Shown here: positions 50,662-59,751 of the stretch, in pieces
How positions within the stretch are numbered: position 1 is the first letter of the stretch
How the letters are laid out: every line of letters begins with the position of its first letter
Source: Ruminococcus callidus
GTDB taxonomy: Bacteria; Bacillota; Clostridia; Oscillospirales; Ruminococcaceae
Reading direction: 5' to 3'
Assembly: GCF_020709055.1 (NCBI RefSeq)
Contig: NZ_JAJFCK010000002.1
Location: forward strand, 62,001 to 126,000
Length of the DNA: 64,000 nt
Position numbers and translations under genes: made by a program
Notes under the pieces: generated by a model
The model's database searches: none
Seen by the model: only the letters and a program-made list of their open reading frames with translations
What the model was told of the DNA's origin: nothing

Positions 50662-52143
50662 CTATTTTCTCTTCCCCGGTTTCGTCGCCGATGCCTGGCG
50701 TGTGGTCGTGCGGATACGGTTCCGGCTGCGATGCACCAGAACGATCGCCGTAATCCCGCCTGCTGCAGCGACAGCGATGCCGCCGGCAAGCAGCCATTTC
50801 CACAGGGACGCATGCTTCCAGCTGCGCTCATAGGCACGCACCGCAGCGCTGCCCCCATTGCGGATGTTCAGCTTGTCGATGCGCTGGTCGTCCTTGCCGT
50901 CTGCATTGGTGTAATACCCCAGTGCCTTTTCCCCGATCTCTGTGATGCTCGCCGGAAGCGACAGTTCCAGCAGCGCACCGCAGTTATAGAAACATTTCTC
51001 GCCCAGCTGTGTCACGCCGTCCGGAATGTTGATGTCCGCCAGCGCCACATCGGAATAGAAACAGTAATCTCCCAGCGTCTGCATCGTGTCGGGCAAGGTC
51101 ACCTGCTCCAGAGACGTGCAGTAGGCGAACACCGCACCGTTGAGCTGCGTCACGCCGTCCGGCACGGCAATATTCTTCAGCGCCGTACAGTAATAGAAGC
51201 AGTCCTCCCCGATTGCAGTCACCTGATTCAGGTCGATCTGTTCCAAGGTGGAAGCGCCAATGAAGCTCCAGTCCCCCAGCGTCCGGCACGCATCCGGCAC
51301 CGCATAGCCGGTTTCCTCCCGTGCCTGCGGATAGCGGATCAGCGTGGACTGGTCGGCGGAAAACAGCACGCCGTCCTCGGCACAGTATGCGGAATTGCCC
51401 TCTGCCACAGAGAACGCCGTCAGCGCCTGACAGCCGTCAAAGGCATAGTCGCCGATGGAGGTGCAGGATGCCGGCAGTGTGATGTCCGTCAGCTTCTGGC
51501 AGTTCTGAAAGGCATACTTCCCGATGGAGGTCAGCCCATCCGGCAGCTCCAGCGATGCCAGCGCCGTGCAGCTGTAAAACGTCTCGTTTCCAATGCTTTG
51601 CAGAGTGTCCGGCAGTTCCAGAATAGACAGGAATGTACATTTATAGAACAGAGCATCCGGCAGCGCCGTCAATGTCTTTGGCAGGTTGATGATGTTCAGC
51701 ATGGAGCAGCTCTCGAAAGCACCCTTGCCGATGGAGGTCAGCCCCTCCGGCAGAACCACCTCGCAGAGCATGGGACAGGAGGCAAAGGCACTCTCGCCGA
51801 TAGCAGTCACATGCTCCGGAATCGTCACGGTGGAGACGAAACTGCAATTCATAAACGCTGCATCGCCGATCTGCGTCACCGGTGCCCCGTCGATCTCCGC
51901 CGGAATCTCTGCGCTGGTGGCAGCGGTGTCGCAGGAAGTGATGGTAATGCCGCCGTCCGTATTTTCCCGATAGGTGAACACATCATACTTGGCATCCTGC
52001 GAGGTGTCCACAGAAATGCCGCTGTCCTCCGTTGCCGCTGCGGATGTCTCCAGTTCCGCTGCTGCTGCCGGAAACTGCGGCACAGTGCCGAGTAAAAGCA
52101 CCGCTACAAGCAGACCGCATCCGATCTGATACCACGTTCTCAT
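50662..52143 (-). CDS. BspA-type leucine-rich-repeat surface protein, membrane-anchored
   Basis: 493 aa. Signal peptide (CGLLVAVLLLGTVPQFPAAAA), 13 or so LRR_5 repeats such as IGDAAFMNCSFVSTVTIPEHV, one transmembrane helix near the C-terminus (WLLAGGIAVAAAGGITAIVLV) and a basic tail. Its start overlaps the stop of the upstream LRR gene by ATGA, and the next LRR gene follows after 22 bp, so the three are one operon made by duplication. Confidence 0.85.
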   Translation of the reverse strand: MRTWYQIGCGLLVAVLLLGTVPQFPAAAAELETSAAATEDSGISVDTSQDAKYDVFTYRENTDGGITITSCDTAATSAEIPAEIDGAPVTQIGDAAFMNCSFVSTVTIPEHVTAIGESAFASCPMLCEVVLPEGLTSIGKGAFESCSMLNIINLPKTLTALPDALFYKCTFLSILELPDTLQSIGNETFYSCTALASLELPDGLTSIGKYAFQNCQKLTDITLPASCTSIGDYAFDGCQALTAFSVAEGNSAYCAEDGVLFSADQSTLIRYPQAREETGYAVPDACRTLGDWSFIGASTLEQIDLNQVTAIGEDCFYYCTALKNIAVPDGVTQLNGAVFAYCTSLEQVTLPDTMQTLGDYCFYSDVALADINIPDGVTQLGEKCFYNCGALLELSLPASITEIGEKALGYYTNADGKDDQRIDKLNIRNGGSAAVRAYERSWKHASLWKWLLAGGIAVAAAGGITAIVLVHRSRNRIRTTTRQASATKPGKRK

Positions 52144-53339
52144 CGTTTTTCCTCAGCGGACTTATCAGAGGATTCCGGCGCATCCTTTTTCTTCTTACCG
52201 CCGGCGATCAGCACCACACCGCCAACCAGCAGCACTGCCACGCAAACGCCCAGCAGCACCCACTTGCCGTACTGCTGCCACGGACTCTTCTCTTCCACTG
52301 CGGTCTGAAGCTTGGTATCCTCAGTGGCAGAGGCTGCGCTGTCCTCAGTGAGGACGCTCTGGAAGGTAAAGCTGTTGACATAGTCGTTCTCGGAATCCTC
52401 CACGGTGCAGTACCGCTGCGCTTCCGAACCGACGCTGCCGTAGATCACGAAATCGCTTACAGCAGTCTTCATGTCATCCTCGTATCCAAAGGCGCAGAAG
52501 CCGATGGCGCTGACACTTGCCGGAACGGTCACCTCTTTCATGGCAGTTCCGGCGAACGCTGCCATCTCAACGGTTTCCAGACCGTCTGCAAATGTCACAC
52601 TGCTCAGGTTGGCGCATCCGGCGAATGACGCTGCGTCAATGCTGCGCACCGATGCCGGAAATGTCATCTCTGTGAGGCGGGTGCAGTAGGCAAACGCATA
52701 GTCATAGATCTCTGTCACTGTATCCGGCAGCGTCACCGACTGGATGTCGCTGTAGGCAAACGCCCACTCATCAATGAAGAGCAAGCCGGAGGGCAGGCTG
52801 ACGCTGGTCAGACTCGTCTGAGCAAAAGATGCCGGCCACAGCTCGGTTACGCCGTCAGGCACGGTGTAGGTGTCCCCCGACTTTGCCGGCGGATAGGCGA
52901 TGAAGCTGGTGCCGTCTGCGGAGAGCAGCGCACCGCTGTCGTCCACTGCAAAGCTGGTGCTGCCGCTCTCCACCGAGAACGACTCCAGCGAGGAGCAGCC
53001 AAAGAAGCAGGCATCGCCAATGCCGGTCATGCTCTCCGGAATGGTGACGGATTGCAGGGACGTCTGGCTCTCCAGTGCATCATCCCCCAGCTTTGCCACA
53101 ACGTGGCCGTCCAGCTTGCCGGGCAGGGTCAGATCGGTGTCCTTTCCGCTATAGCCGACAATGGTCGCCGTGCCGTCTGTCTCCAAAGTATAGGTATAGT
53201 CACCGCTGGTCACGGTTTCCGCCTGTGTGGTGTCCTCTTCCATTCCGCCGATTTCCTCGTCTGCCGAAACCGGCAGGGCAAGCAGTGCAGTGCCGGTCAG
53301 AACAGCAGCCACCAGAAGTGTGATCTTATGTTTTCTCAT
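52140..53339 (-). CDS. BspA-type leucine-rich-repeat surface protein, membrane-anchored
   Basis: 399 aa. Signal peptide (LLVAAVLTGTALLALPVSA), YTYTLETDGTATIVGYSG beta-strand lead, eight LRR_5 repeats (IGDACFFGCSSLESFSVESG, IYDYAFAYCTRLTEMTFPAS), transmembrane helix (KWVLLGVCVAVLLVGGVVLIAG) and charged tail (KKKKDAPESSDKSAEEKR). First of the LRR trio, 58 bp behind glmS on the same strand. Confidence 0.85.
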   Translation of the reverse strand: MRKHKITLLVAAVLTGTALLALPVSADEEIGGMEEDTTQAETVTSGDYTYTLETDGTATIVGYSGKDTDLTLPGKLDGHVVAKLGDDALESQTSLQSVTIPESMTGIGDACFFGCSSLESFSVESGSTSFAVDDSGALLSADGTSFIAYPPAKSGDTYTVPDGVTELWPASFAQTSLTSVSLPSGLLFIDEWAFAYSDIQSVTLPDTVTEIYDYAFAYCTRLTEMTFPASVRSIDAASFAGCANLSSVTFADGLETVEMAAFAGTAMKEVTVPASVSAIGFCAFGYEDDMKTAVSDFVIYGSVGSEAQRYCTVEDSENDYVNSFTFQSVLTEDSAASATEDTKLQTAVEEKSPWQQYGKWVLLGVCVAVLLVGGVVLIAGGKKKKDAPESSDKSAEEKR

Positions 53340-53397
53340 AATTCTTTCTCATCCTTTAAATTTCTCCGGAAATGCGCTTTCCCATCCTGCGCTTTCC

Positions 53398-55218
53398 TTA
53401 TTCTACCGTTACCGACTTTGCCAGATTGCGGGGTTTATCCACATCATTTCCCTTGAGCACCGAGGTATAATATGCGATGAGCTGAAGCGGTACGACCGCA
53501 ATCATGGGCATCAGCAGATCGTCGAATTCCGGCAGATCGAAACGAATGTCCACTGCCTCCGGATCTACGCTGTCGCTCTCCCGGCAAACCAGAATCACCC
53601 TGGCGCCCCGTGCCTTGACCTCTTTGATGTTGCTGATGGTCTTTTCTTTCAGCGCCTTCTGCGTTGCCACGGCGATGACCGGCATGTTCTCCGTAATCAG
53701 GGAGATGGTGCCGTGCTTCAGTTCGCCGGCTGCGTAGGACTCCGAGTGGATGTAGGAGATCTCCTTGAGTTTCAGCGAGCCCTCCATGCTCAGTGCGTAG
53801 TCCAGCCCGCGTCCGATGTACAGCAGGCTGTCTGCGGTAATCAGCGAGGAGGCGATGTACTGCGCCTGTTCCTTGTGCTCCAGAATGGCAGCGATGCTGT
53901 CCGGTGTCTGCTGGAGCAGTTCCACCAGTCTGCGGCACTCCGCCTCATCGATTTTTCCCACAGCCAGCGCCAGTTCAAAGGCAAACAGATACATCACAGC
54001 GATCTGCACGATGTACGCCTTGGTGGAAGCCACGGCGATCTCCGGCCCTGCGTGGGTATAGATGAGCATATCCGCCTCCCGTGCGATGGAACTGCCCATG
54101 GCGTTGACAATGGCGAGGGTCTTTGCCCCCAGCGACTTCGCCAGACGCATTGCTGCCAGACTGTCCGCCGTTTCACCGGACTGGGAGATGATGATGACAA
54201 GGTCGCCCTCTCCCACCAGCGGTTCCCGATAGCGGAACTCCGAGGCAATGTCCACGGTCACCGGCACACGTGCCAGCTTCTCGATCACGTACTTGCCCAC
54301 GGTGCCGGCATGCATTGCCGTACCGCACGCCACCACCTGAATATGGCGGAAGCCACGAAGCACCTCCGGCGTAATCCCGCACTCCTCCAGATTGGGTAGG
54401 CCGTTCTGGATGCGGGGCGCAATGGTATTGCGAATGGCGGTGGGCTGCTCGTGAATCTCTTTCAGCATGAAGTGGGCATAGCCGCCCTTGCCGATTGCCT
54501 CCACATCCCAGTCCGCCGTTTTCAGCTCTTTCTGCACCGGCTGTCCAAAGGCATCGTAGATCTGCACGCCGTCACTGTTCAGCACGGCGATCTCCTCGTG
54601 TTCCAACAGATAGTAATCCCGTGTGTACTCGATGATTGCCGGCACATCCGAGGCAATGAAGCTCTCGCCCTTGCCAACGCCCACGATCAGCGGGCTTTCA
54701 CAGCGCACGGCATACACCTGATCCGGATGGTCGGCGAAGATGATGCCCAGCGCATAGGAGCCCTCCAGGTCACGGATGGTCTCGGAAATCGTCTGAATGG
54801 GACTGCCGTTATAGCGGTAGTCCAGCAGCCGTGCCACCACTTCCGTGTCCGTGTCGCTGGTGAAGGTCACGCCCTTGCCCATGAGGAAGTCTTTCAGCTC
54901 CTTGTAGTTTTCAATGATGCCATTGTGCACGATGGTGACTCTTCCGCCGGTGTGAGGATGCGAATTCACATCGGACGGCTCGCCGTGAGTCGCCCAGCGG
55001 GTGTGGCCGATGCCCACGTGCCCCTTTGGACGACCCTCCTTTTCCATCCGCTCCTCCAGATTTTTCAGACGGCCCTTCGCCTTGGCAACAACGATCTTCC
55101 CCTCCTGAAACACGGCGATGCCTGCGGAGTCATATCCGCGGTATTCCAGCTTGCTCAGACCGCTCATCAAAACATCCGTACAATCCCGCTTTCCCACATA
55201 TCCAACAATTCCACACAT
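53398..55218 (-). CDS. glmS: Glutamine-fructose-6-phosphate aminotransferase (isomerizing)
   Basis: 606 aa. N-terminal nucleophile amidotransferase with Cys2 (MCGIVGYVGKRDC), RWATHGEPSDVNSHPH and then two SIS sugar-isomerase domains (ACGTAMHAGTVGKY, ISQSGETADSLAAM) ending in DKPRNLAKSVTVE, whose Lys is the usual catalytic lysine. Makes glucosamine-6-phosphate for cell wall precursors. The 5' leader does not show the glmS ribozyme core. Confidence 0.97.
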   Translation of the reverse strand: MCGIVGYVGKRDCTDVLMSGLSKLEYRGYDSAGIAVFQEGKIVVAKAKGRLKNLEERMEKEGRPKGHVGIGHTRWATHGEPSDVNSHPHTGGRVTIVHNGIIENYKELKDFLMGKGVTFTSDTDTEVVARLLDYRYNGSPIQTISETIRDLEGSYALGIIFADHPDQVYAVRCESPLIVGVGKGESFIASDVPAIIEYTRDYYLLEHEEIAVLNSDGVQIYDAFGQPVQKELKTADWDVEAIGKGGYAHFMLKEIHEQPTAIRNTIAPRIQNGLPNLEECGITPEVLRGFRHIQVVACGTAMHAGTVGKYVIEKLARVPVTVDIASEFRYREPLVGEGDLVIIISQSGETADSLAAMRLAKSLGAKTLAIVNAMGSSIAREADMLIYTHAGPEIAVASTKAYIVQIAVMYLFAFELALAVGKIDEAECRRLVELLQQTPDSIAAILEHKEQAQYIASSLITADSLLYIGRGLDYALSMEGSLKLKEISYIHSESYAAGELKHGTISLITENMPVIAVATQKALKEKTISNIKEVKARGARVILVCRESDSVDPEAVDIRFDLPEFDDLLMPMIAVVPLQLIAYYTSVLKGNDVDKPRNLAKSVTVE

Positions 55219-55346
55219 AGAATCAATCCCTCGCTTTCCGTTTCCGGCAAAACAGCGCCGAAAAACAGATCTCTTTATTTTCTTTCTGAATACATTATAA
55301 TAGTATTATCGATAAGCTCTTGTATTTTACAAAAGATGCCCTATAG

Positions 55347-55375
55347 ATTATAACATAAATGCAACGGGAATGCAA
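55347..55375 (-). promoter_or_regulatory. Promoter of glmS
   Basis: Minus strand TTGCAT (55375-55370), 17 bp, TATAAT (55352-55347). A second AT-rich -10-like box lies closer to the gene. Confidence 0.6.
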
Positions 55376-55420
55376 CTGATTTTTTGGTGAAAATTACGTG
55401 ATTGCGATTTGAAAAGGAAA

Positions 55421-55531
55421 TCATCCGCCGTTTTTGAGCCGCTGGGTTCCGCTGCGCCGAATGCGCCGGATTTGCCGTCTGACGCCGGATTGCTCTTGCT
55501 TCAGGTATTCCGCCATTTCAACCGCATTCAT
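55421..55531 (-). CDS. Possible small basic peptide (36 aa)
   Basis: ATG 55531 to TGA 55421. Begins MNAVEMAEYLKQEQSGVRRQ and continues with IRRIRRSGTQRLKN, strongly basic. There is no good ribosome site. GC content is higher than the flanks. Could be a remnant of a longer gene or a chance frame. Confidence 0.25.
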   Translation of the reverse strand: MNAVEMAEYLKQEQSGVRRQIRRIRRSGTQRLKNGG

Positions 55532-55638
55532 TTTATTTTACAGTATAATCAAAATTACTTGTATTACAAGCATCTCTAGAAATATTTCTAAACTTTATCA
55601 CTATAAAACTTAAAAAATCAAAAACCTCAAAAAAATGC

Positions 55639-55667
55639 TTGACGAATGGGACATCCTGTGATATAAT
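55639..55667 (+). promoter_or_regulatory. Promoter of tRNA-Thr/tRNA-Tyr
   Basis: TTGACG (55639-55644), 17 bp, TATAAT (55662-55667). Confidence 0.8.
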
Positions 55668-55682
55668 AAATATCGTTGCAGC

Positions 55683-55758
55683 GCTGGTGTAGCTCAGTTG
55701 GTAGAGCAGCTGATTTGTAATCAGCAGGTCGGGGGTTCAAGTCCGTCCACCAGCTCCA
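55683..55758 (+). tRNA. tRNA-Thr (UGU)
   Basis: 76 nt with CCA. Acceptor GCTGGTG/CACCAGC, anticodon arm CTGAT-TTGTAATCAG giving TGT. Confidence 0.95.
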
Positions 55759-55785
55759 ATATTCTACAACCTACATGTGTGATTT

Positions 55786-55870
55786 GGGAGAGTTCCCGAG
55801 TGGCCAAAGGGGGCAGACTGTAAATCTGTTGCTTCTAGCTTCGATGGTTCGAATCCATCCTCTCCCACCA
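55786..55870 (+). tRNA. tRNA-Tyr (GUA)
   Basis: 85 nt class II tRNA with CCA. Acceptor GGGAGAG/CTCTCCC, anticodon loop CTGTAAATC giving GTA, long variable arm, 27 bp after tRNA-Thr in the same transcript. Confidence 0.95.
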
Positions 55871-55872
55871 AA

Positions 55873-55911
55873 AAACAGGTAGACTCTTCGAGAGTTTACC
55901 TGTTTTTTTTC
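55873..55911 (+). terminator. Terminator of the tRNA-Thr/Tyr transcript
   Basis: AACAGGTAGACTCT and AGAGTTTACCTGTT arms, then T8. Confidence 0.85.
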
Positions 55912-56009
55912 GATTTCATGTGTATGGCTTTGTAGATCCAAAAATCAGAAGCCGTGTCCTGCGGATGCTGCTTCTTCAAACGACGAACACGAGAAAGAGG
56001 AAGAGAATT

Positions 56010-57830
56010 ATGGTACGAGAAGATTTGAGAAATGTCGCCATTATCGCCCACGTTGACCACGGCAAGACCACGCTGGTTGACGAGATGCTGAAGCAGGGCG
56101 GCGTATTCCGGGAAAATCAGGCTGTGGCAGACCGTGTCATGGACTCCAACGATCTGGAGCGTGAGCGTGGTATCACCATTCTGGCAAAGAACACCTCGGT
56201 ACGCTACGGCGACACCAAAATCAATATCATTGATACACCGGGACATGCGGACTTCGGCGGCGAGGTAGAACGTGTTCTCAGCATGGTAGACGGCGCACTG
56301 CTGCTGGTAGATGCGGCTGAGGGCCCGATGCCTCAGACACGCTTTGTGCTCTCCAAGGCACTGGAAATGAACCTGAAGATCATCGTTGTGGTCAACAAGA
56401 TCGACCGTCCGGACGCACGCCTGGACGAGATCGCAGACGAGGTGCTGGAGCTGCTCATGGATCTGGATGCCAGCGAGGAACAGCTGGAAAACACCCCGTT
56501 CCTGTACTGCTCCGGCCGTGCCGGCACGGCCAGCTTTGACCCCCACGAAACAGGCACCGACCTCAAACCCCTGTTCGACACCATTATGTCCTATGTGGAT
56601 CCGCCGAAGGGCGATCCGGAGGCACCGCTGCAAATGCTGATCTCCTCCATTGACTATAATGAGTACGTGGGCAGAATCGGCATCGGCCGCATCGCAAGAG
56701 GCACCATTCAGGTGGGACAGCAGGTGCTGCTGGGCAACTACCACGATCCGGAGAACTCCCGCCGCAACAAGATCGTCTCCCTGCTGCAAATTCAGGGACT
56801 TCAGCGTGTGCCGGCAGAGTCCGCAACCGTGGGCGACATCGTCTGGATCAGCGGCATTGAGAACATCTCCATCGGCGACACCGTCTGTGCGCCGGAGTGC
56901 TTCGAACCGCTGCCGTTCACCAAGATCAGCGAGCCGACGGTGGAAATGACTTTCTGTGTCAACGACAGCCCGTTTGCCGGACAGGAGGGTAAGTTCGTCA
57001 CCTCCCGCCAGCTTCGTGACCGTCTGATGCGGGAGCTGCTCCGTGACGTTTCCCTGCGTGTCACTGAGACCGACAGCACCGATGCATTCCGTGTTGCCGG
57101 CAGAGGTGAAATGCACCTGTCCATCCTGATTGAGAACATGCGCCGTGAGGGCTACGAGCTAGGTGTTTCCACGCCTCGTGTTCTGTTCCACGAAGTGGAC
57201 GGCAAGCGCTACGAACCCATCGAGGAATTGTCCATCGACGTTCCGGAGGAGTGCGTTGGCTCTGTCATGGAAAAGCTTGGCTCCCGTAAGGCAGAACTGC
57301 AGGACATGCACCCGCAGGGCAGCCGTACCCGTCTGACCTTCTTGATCCCCTCCCGGGGTCTGTTCGGCTATAAGAGCGAATTTCTCACCGACACCAAGGG
57401 CGAGGGCATCATGAGCAGCGTCTTTTATGAGTACCAGCCGTACAAGGGCGATATTCCCCGCCGCAGCGTTGGTTCGCTGATCTCTTTCGAAACCGGCGAA
57501 GCTGTCACCTACGGTCTGTTCAACGCACAGGAGCGCGGCTCGCTGTTCATCGGCGCAGGCGTGCCAGTTTATGAGGGCATGGTTGTGGGCGCATCCCCCA
57601 AGGCAGAAGATCTGGTAGTCAACGTCTGCAAGCGCAAGCACCTCACCAACACCCGTGCCAGCGGCAGCGACGATGCGCTCCGTCTGGTACCGCCGCGCAA
57701 CCTGAGTCTGGAAGACTGTCTGGAATTTCTGGCGGACGACGAGCTGCTGGAGGTCACCCCCAAGACACTCCGCATCCGGAAGCAGATCCTGAGCAATCAG
57801 ACCCGTGCAAAAATGCGCGGCAAAAAATAA
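56010..57830 (+). CDS. typA: Translational GTPase TypA/BipA
   Basis: 606 aa from ATG 56010 (GAGGAAGAG upstream). G domain: AHVDHGKTT (13-21), [34 protein letters not shown]; then EF-Tu domain II, EF-G-like domains and the C-terminal domain unique to BipA. Ribosome-associated GTPase helping 50S assembly at low temperature and under stress. Single gene. Confidence 0.97.
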   Translation: MVREDLRNVAIIAHVDHGKTTLVDEMLKQGGVFRENQAVADRVMDSNDLERERGITILAKNTSVRYGDTKINIIDTPGHADFGGEVERVLSMVDGALLLVDAAEGPMPQTRFVLSKALEMNLKIIVVVNKIDRPDARLDEIADEVLELLMDLDASEEQLENTPFLYCSGRAGTASFDPHETGTDLKPLFDTIMSYVDPPKGDPEAPLQMLISSIDYNEYVGRIGIGRIARGTIQVGQQVLLGNYHDPENSRRNKIVSLLQIQGLQRVPAESATVGDIVWISGIENISIGDTVCAPECFEPLPFTKISEPTVEMTFCVNDSPFAGQEGKFVTSRQLRDRLMRELLRDVSLRVTETDSTDAFRVAGRGEMHLSILIENMRREGYELGVSTPRVLFHEVDGKRYEPIEELSIDVPEECVGSVMEKLGSRKAELQDMHPQGSRTRLTFLIPSRGLFGYKSEFLTDTKGEGIMSSVFYEYQPYKGDIPRRSVGSLISFETGEAVTYGLFNAQERGSLFIGAGVPVYEGMVVGASPKAEDLVVNVCKRKHLTNTRASGSDDALRLVPPRNLSLEDCLEFLADDELLEVTPKTLRIRKQILSNQTRAKMRGKK

Positions 57831-57936
57831 AAGCAACGCCGCACAAGCTTTGTGCGGGATTGTCTAAAACTCGTGTTCCCCGAAAGCCAACCGCACCGAT
57901 TCAGTTTCAGTCGGTGCACCGAAGAAAGGAACGAAT

Positions 57937-58632
57937 ATGACACATCATCCATTTTGGAAAAAAGCATTGTGGGCTGCCCTCCTGACCGCAGCGTTCGCCA
58001 TGACCGCTACCGGCTGCGGCAATCAAAAGGATGACAGCAGCACCGCCGGCGCAGACACCTCCGCCTCCCAGACCGAAGTCGGCACGACACCGGAAGGCGG
58101 CGACACTGCACCGGAAACCAGCATCTTCAACTATCAGATGAACGATGACGGCACCATTTCCATTACCGGATACAACGGGACAGATACCGATCTGAACATC
58201 CCGTCCACGGTGGACAGCTATGTGGTTTCCGCCATCGCCGACCACGCCTTTGAGGCAAACTGGAATCTCACCAGCGTGACGCTGCCGAATGGTCTGGCCA
58301 CCATCGGCGAGAGTGCGTTCATGGACTGCGGTTCGCTGACCTCGGTTTCCATTCCGGAAACGGTTTCCACCGTGCGCCGTGCGGCATTTGCAAGCTGTTC
58401 CAGCCTGACCAGCATCTCCCTGCCGGCTGCAACAACCACCGTTATGGAAGAGGCGTTCACCGGCTGCGGCAGCCTCACCGACCTGACGATCGCCAGCAGC
58501 ACGCTGGAATACGACCGCTGGGGTCTGGTAGAGGGCGCAGAACCGCTGGCAGTGACCATCACCTGCCCGTCCGGCTCCGCCATTGAAACATGGGCAGCGG
58601 AAAACGGCATTTCCACCCAGCCGCTGGCATAA
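57937..58632 (+). CDS. LRR (BspA-type) lipoprotein
   Basis: 231 aa. Signal peptide with lipobox TATGC, Ser/Thr-rich linker, then YQMNDDGTISITGYNGTDTDL and four LRR_5 repeats (IADHAFEANWNLTSVTLPNG, IGESAFMDCGSLTSVSIPET). Same repeat type as the 48945-53339 trio but anchored by lipid instead of a transmembrane helix. AAAGGAACG precedes the start. 15 bp before the next lipoprotein gene, so one operon. Confidence 0.85.
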   Translation: MTHHPFWKKALWAALLTAAFAMTATGCGNQKDDSSTAGADTSASQTEVGTTPEGGDTAPETSIFNYQMNDDGTISITGYNGTDTDLNIPSTVDSYVVSAIADHAFEANWNLTSVTLPNGLATIGESAFMDCGSLTSVSIPETVSTVRRAAFASCSSLTSISLPAATTTVMEEAFTGCGSLTDLTIASSTLEYDRWGLVEGAEPLAVTITCPSGSAIETWAAENGISTQPLA

Positions 58633-58647
58633 GGAAAGGACAAGCGC

Positions 58648-59328
58648 ATGAAAAAATCCCTTTGGAACCGTATTACCGCACTGCTGCTCGCCTGCACCGC
58701 CCTGTTTGCCATGGGCGGATGCGGCAGCAAGGCAGATTCCTCCGACACCTCGGAGAGCAGCGCTGCTTCTGAGAGCACCGGAGAGGACATCCAGCCGGTG
58801 ACGGAATCCAACCCCGATGATATGGATTACAAGCTGACCTACGACAGCGAAGCTGTTCCGGAAGGTCTGGCAAACACCATCTCTCTCTATTTCTATGCCA
58901 TCGACACCCAGAACTATGACCTCTACAAGGCACAGCTCTATACGGACTATCAGGAATCCATGGAGGCATACTTACAGGAGAAGTACAGCTATGGCATGGA
59001 GCGCGGACTGGAACAGTACCACGAGACGCTGGTGAACTATGCCCAGACCGACACCTTCACCATCACCGGTCTGGAAATGGCACAGGCAAAGGAAGTCCTC
59101 CAGGAAAACTTTGAGGAGGACACCGACTTCGTACAGGATTATCTGGACACCTACGCCTCCCTGCTGGGCGACGACTTCGTCAGCAAGATGAAGGAGGACG
59201 CCACCGCCATCTATGACATCGCCGTAACCATGAAGGGCAACGATGCCGACGGCAACGAGATCACCATTCTGGACAACGTAGAAGTTCTGGCTGTGGAAAT
59301 CGACGGAACGTTCGGCATTCTCGGCTAA
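58648..59328 (+). CDS. Lipoprotein, unknown family
   Basis: 226 aa behind GGAAAGGA. Signal peptide with lipobox MGGC, Ser/Thr/Glu linker (SSDTSESSAASESTGED), then a helical and beta domain: LTYDSEAVPEGLANTISLYFYAIDTQNYDLYKAQLYTDY, with a second copy-like stretch and the ending ILDNVEVLAVEIDGTFGIL. Overall layout is like the lipoprotein at 36860-37489. Function unknown. Confidence 0.75.
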   Translation: MKKSLWNRITALLLACTALFAMGGCGSKADSSDTSESSAASESTGEDIQPVTESNPDDMDYKLTYDSEAVPEGLANTISLYFYAIDTQNYDLYKAQLYTDYQESMEAYLQEKYSYGMERGLEQYHETLVNYAQTDTFTITGLEMAQAKEVLQENFEEDTDFVQDYLDTYASLLGDDFVSKMKEDATAIYDIAVTMKGNDADGNEITILDNVEVLAVEIDGTFGILG

Positions 59329-59352
59329 CCCCACAATACAACCGTTTTTGAC

Positions 59353-59389
59353 AAGACCCGTGCTGCATCTTTGCAGGCGGGTCTTTTTG
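59353..59389 (+). terminator. Terminator after the lipoprotein operon
   Basis: AAGACCCG and CGGGTCTT arms around a loop of about 17 nt, then T5. Confidence 0.75.
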
Positions 59390-59461
59390 GTGCAAAAACG
59401 ACAAAACCGGCGCCGGGAATCCGCCTTGGAAAAACAATTGTCCGCAAATTTTATGCAGAAC

Positions 59462-59490
59462 TTGACAATTGCACGAAAATGGCGTATAAT
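59462..59490 (+). promoter_or_regulatory. Promoter of serC-serA
   Basis: TTGACA (59462-59467), 17 bp, TATAAT (59485-59490), a consensus promoter about 260 bp before serC. Confidence 0.8.
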
Positions 59491-59496
59491 AAAAAG

Positions 59497-59751
59497 TACC
59501 GTTTCAAAAAACCGGTCAGAGCAGAAGCTTGTTTTCACGGAGATCCATACATAGAGGGGCCTATGGAATTACTGGCGCTTTGGAAAACCATGCGCCATGC
59601 CCATGGAAGCAGCTCTGAGAATCTGCTGCAAACAGATTCTACAGGGACACTGTTCCAGTGTCGCCTGCCATTTCCGGCCGTCCTGGATCGGAAAACAGAA
59701 TTTCAAAGCGTATGGTTTTGCATGCCACGCTTTGCAGGAGGGTATTTAGCG
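59497..59751 (+). promoter_or_regulatory. Long structured leader of serC
   Basis: About 255 nt between start point and serC, with hairpins GAATCTG-CTGCAAA-CAGATTC (59617-59637), ACACTG-TTC-CAGTGT (59647-59661) and GCGT.GG..CC.ACGC (59708-59730). An in-frame ATG at 59563 would extend SerC by 63 residues including GSSSE. No T-box antiterminator motif (TGGNACCGCG) and no known riboswitch recognised. Confidence 0.5.

Larger units (their letters stand above)
55219..55682. other. Intergenic region between glmS and tRNA-Thr
   Basis: Contains the glmS promoter (55347-55375), the small ORF at 55421-55531 and the tRNA promoter (55639-55667). The leader of glmS (about 120 nt) carries inverted repeats but no glmS ribozyme consensus. 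Confidence 0.5.

Noticed and set aside
55219..55420. glmS ribozyme in the glmS leader
   Set aside because: The conserved core (AGCGCC followed by the GA-rich and pseudoknot segments) is not found upstream of the start codon.
59497..59751. T-box riboswitch before serC
   Set aside because: The antiterminator motif TGGNACCGCG and the AGTA/specifier layout are missing.
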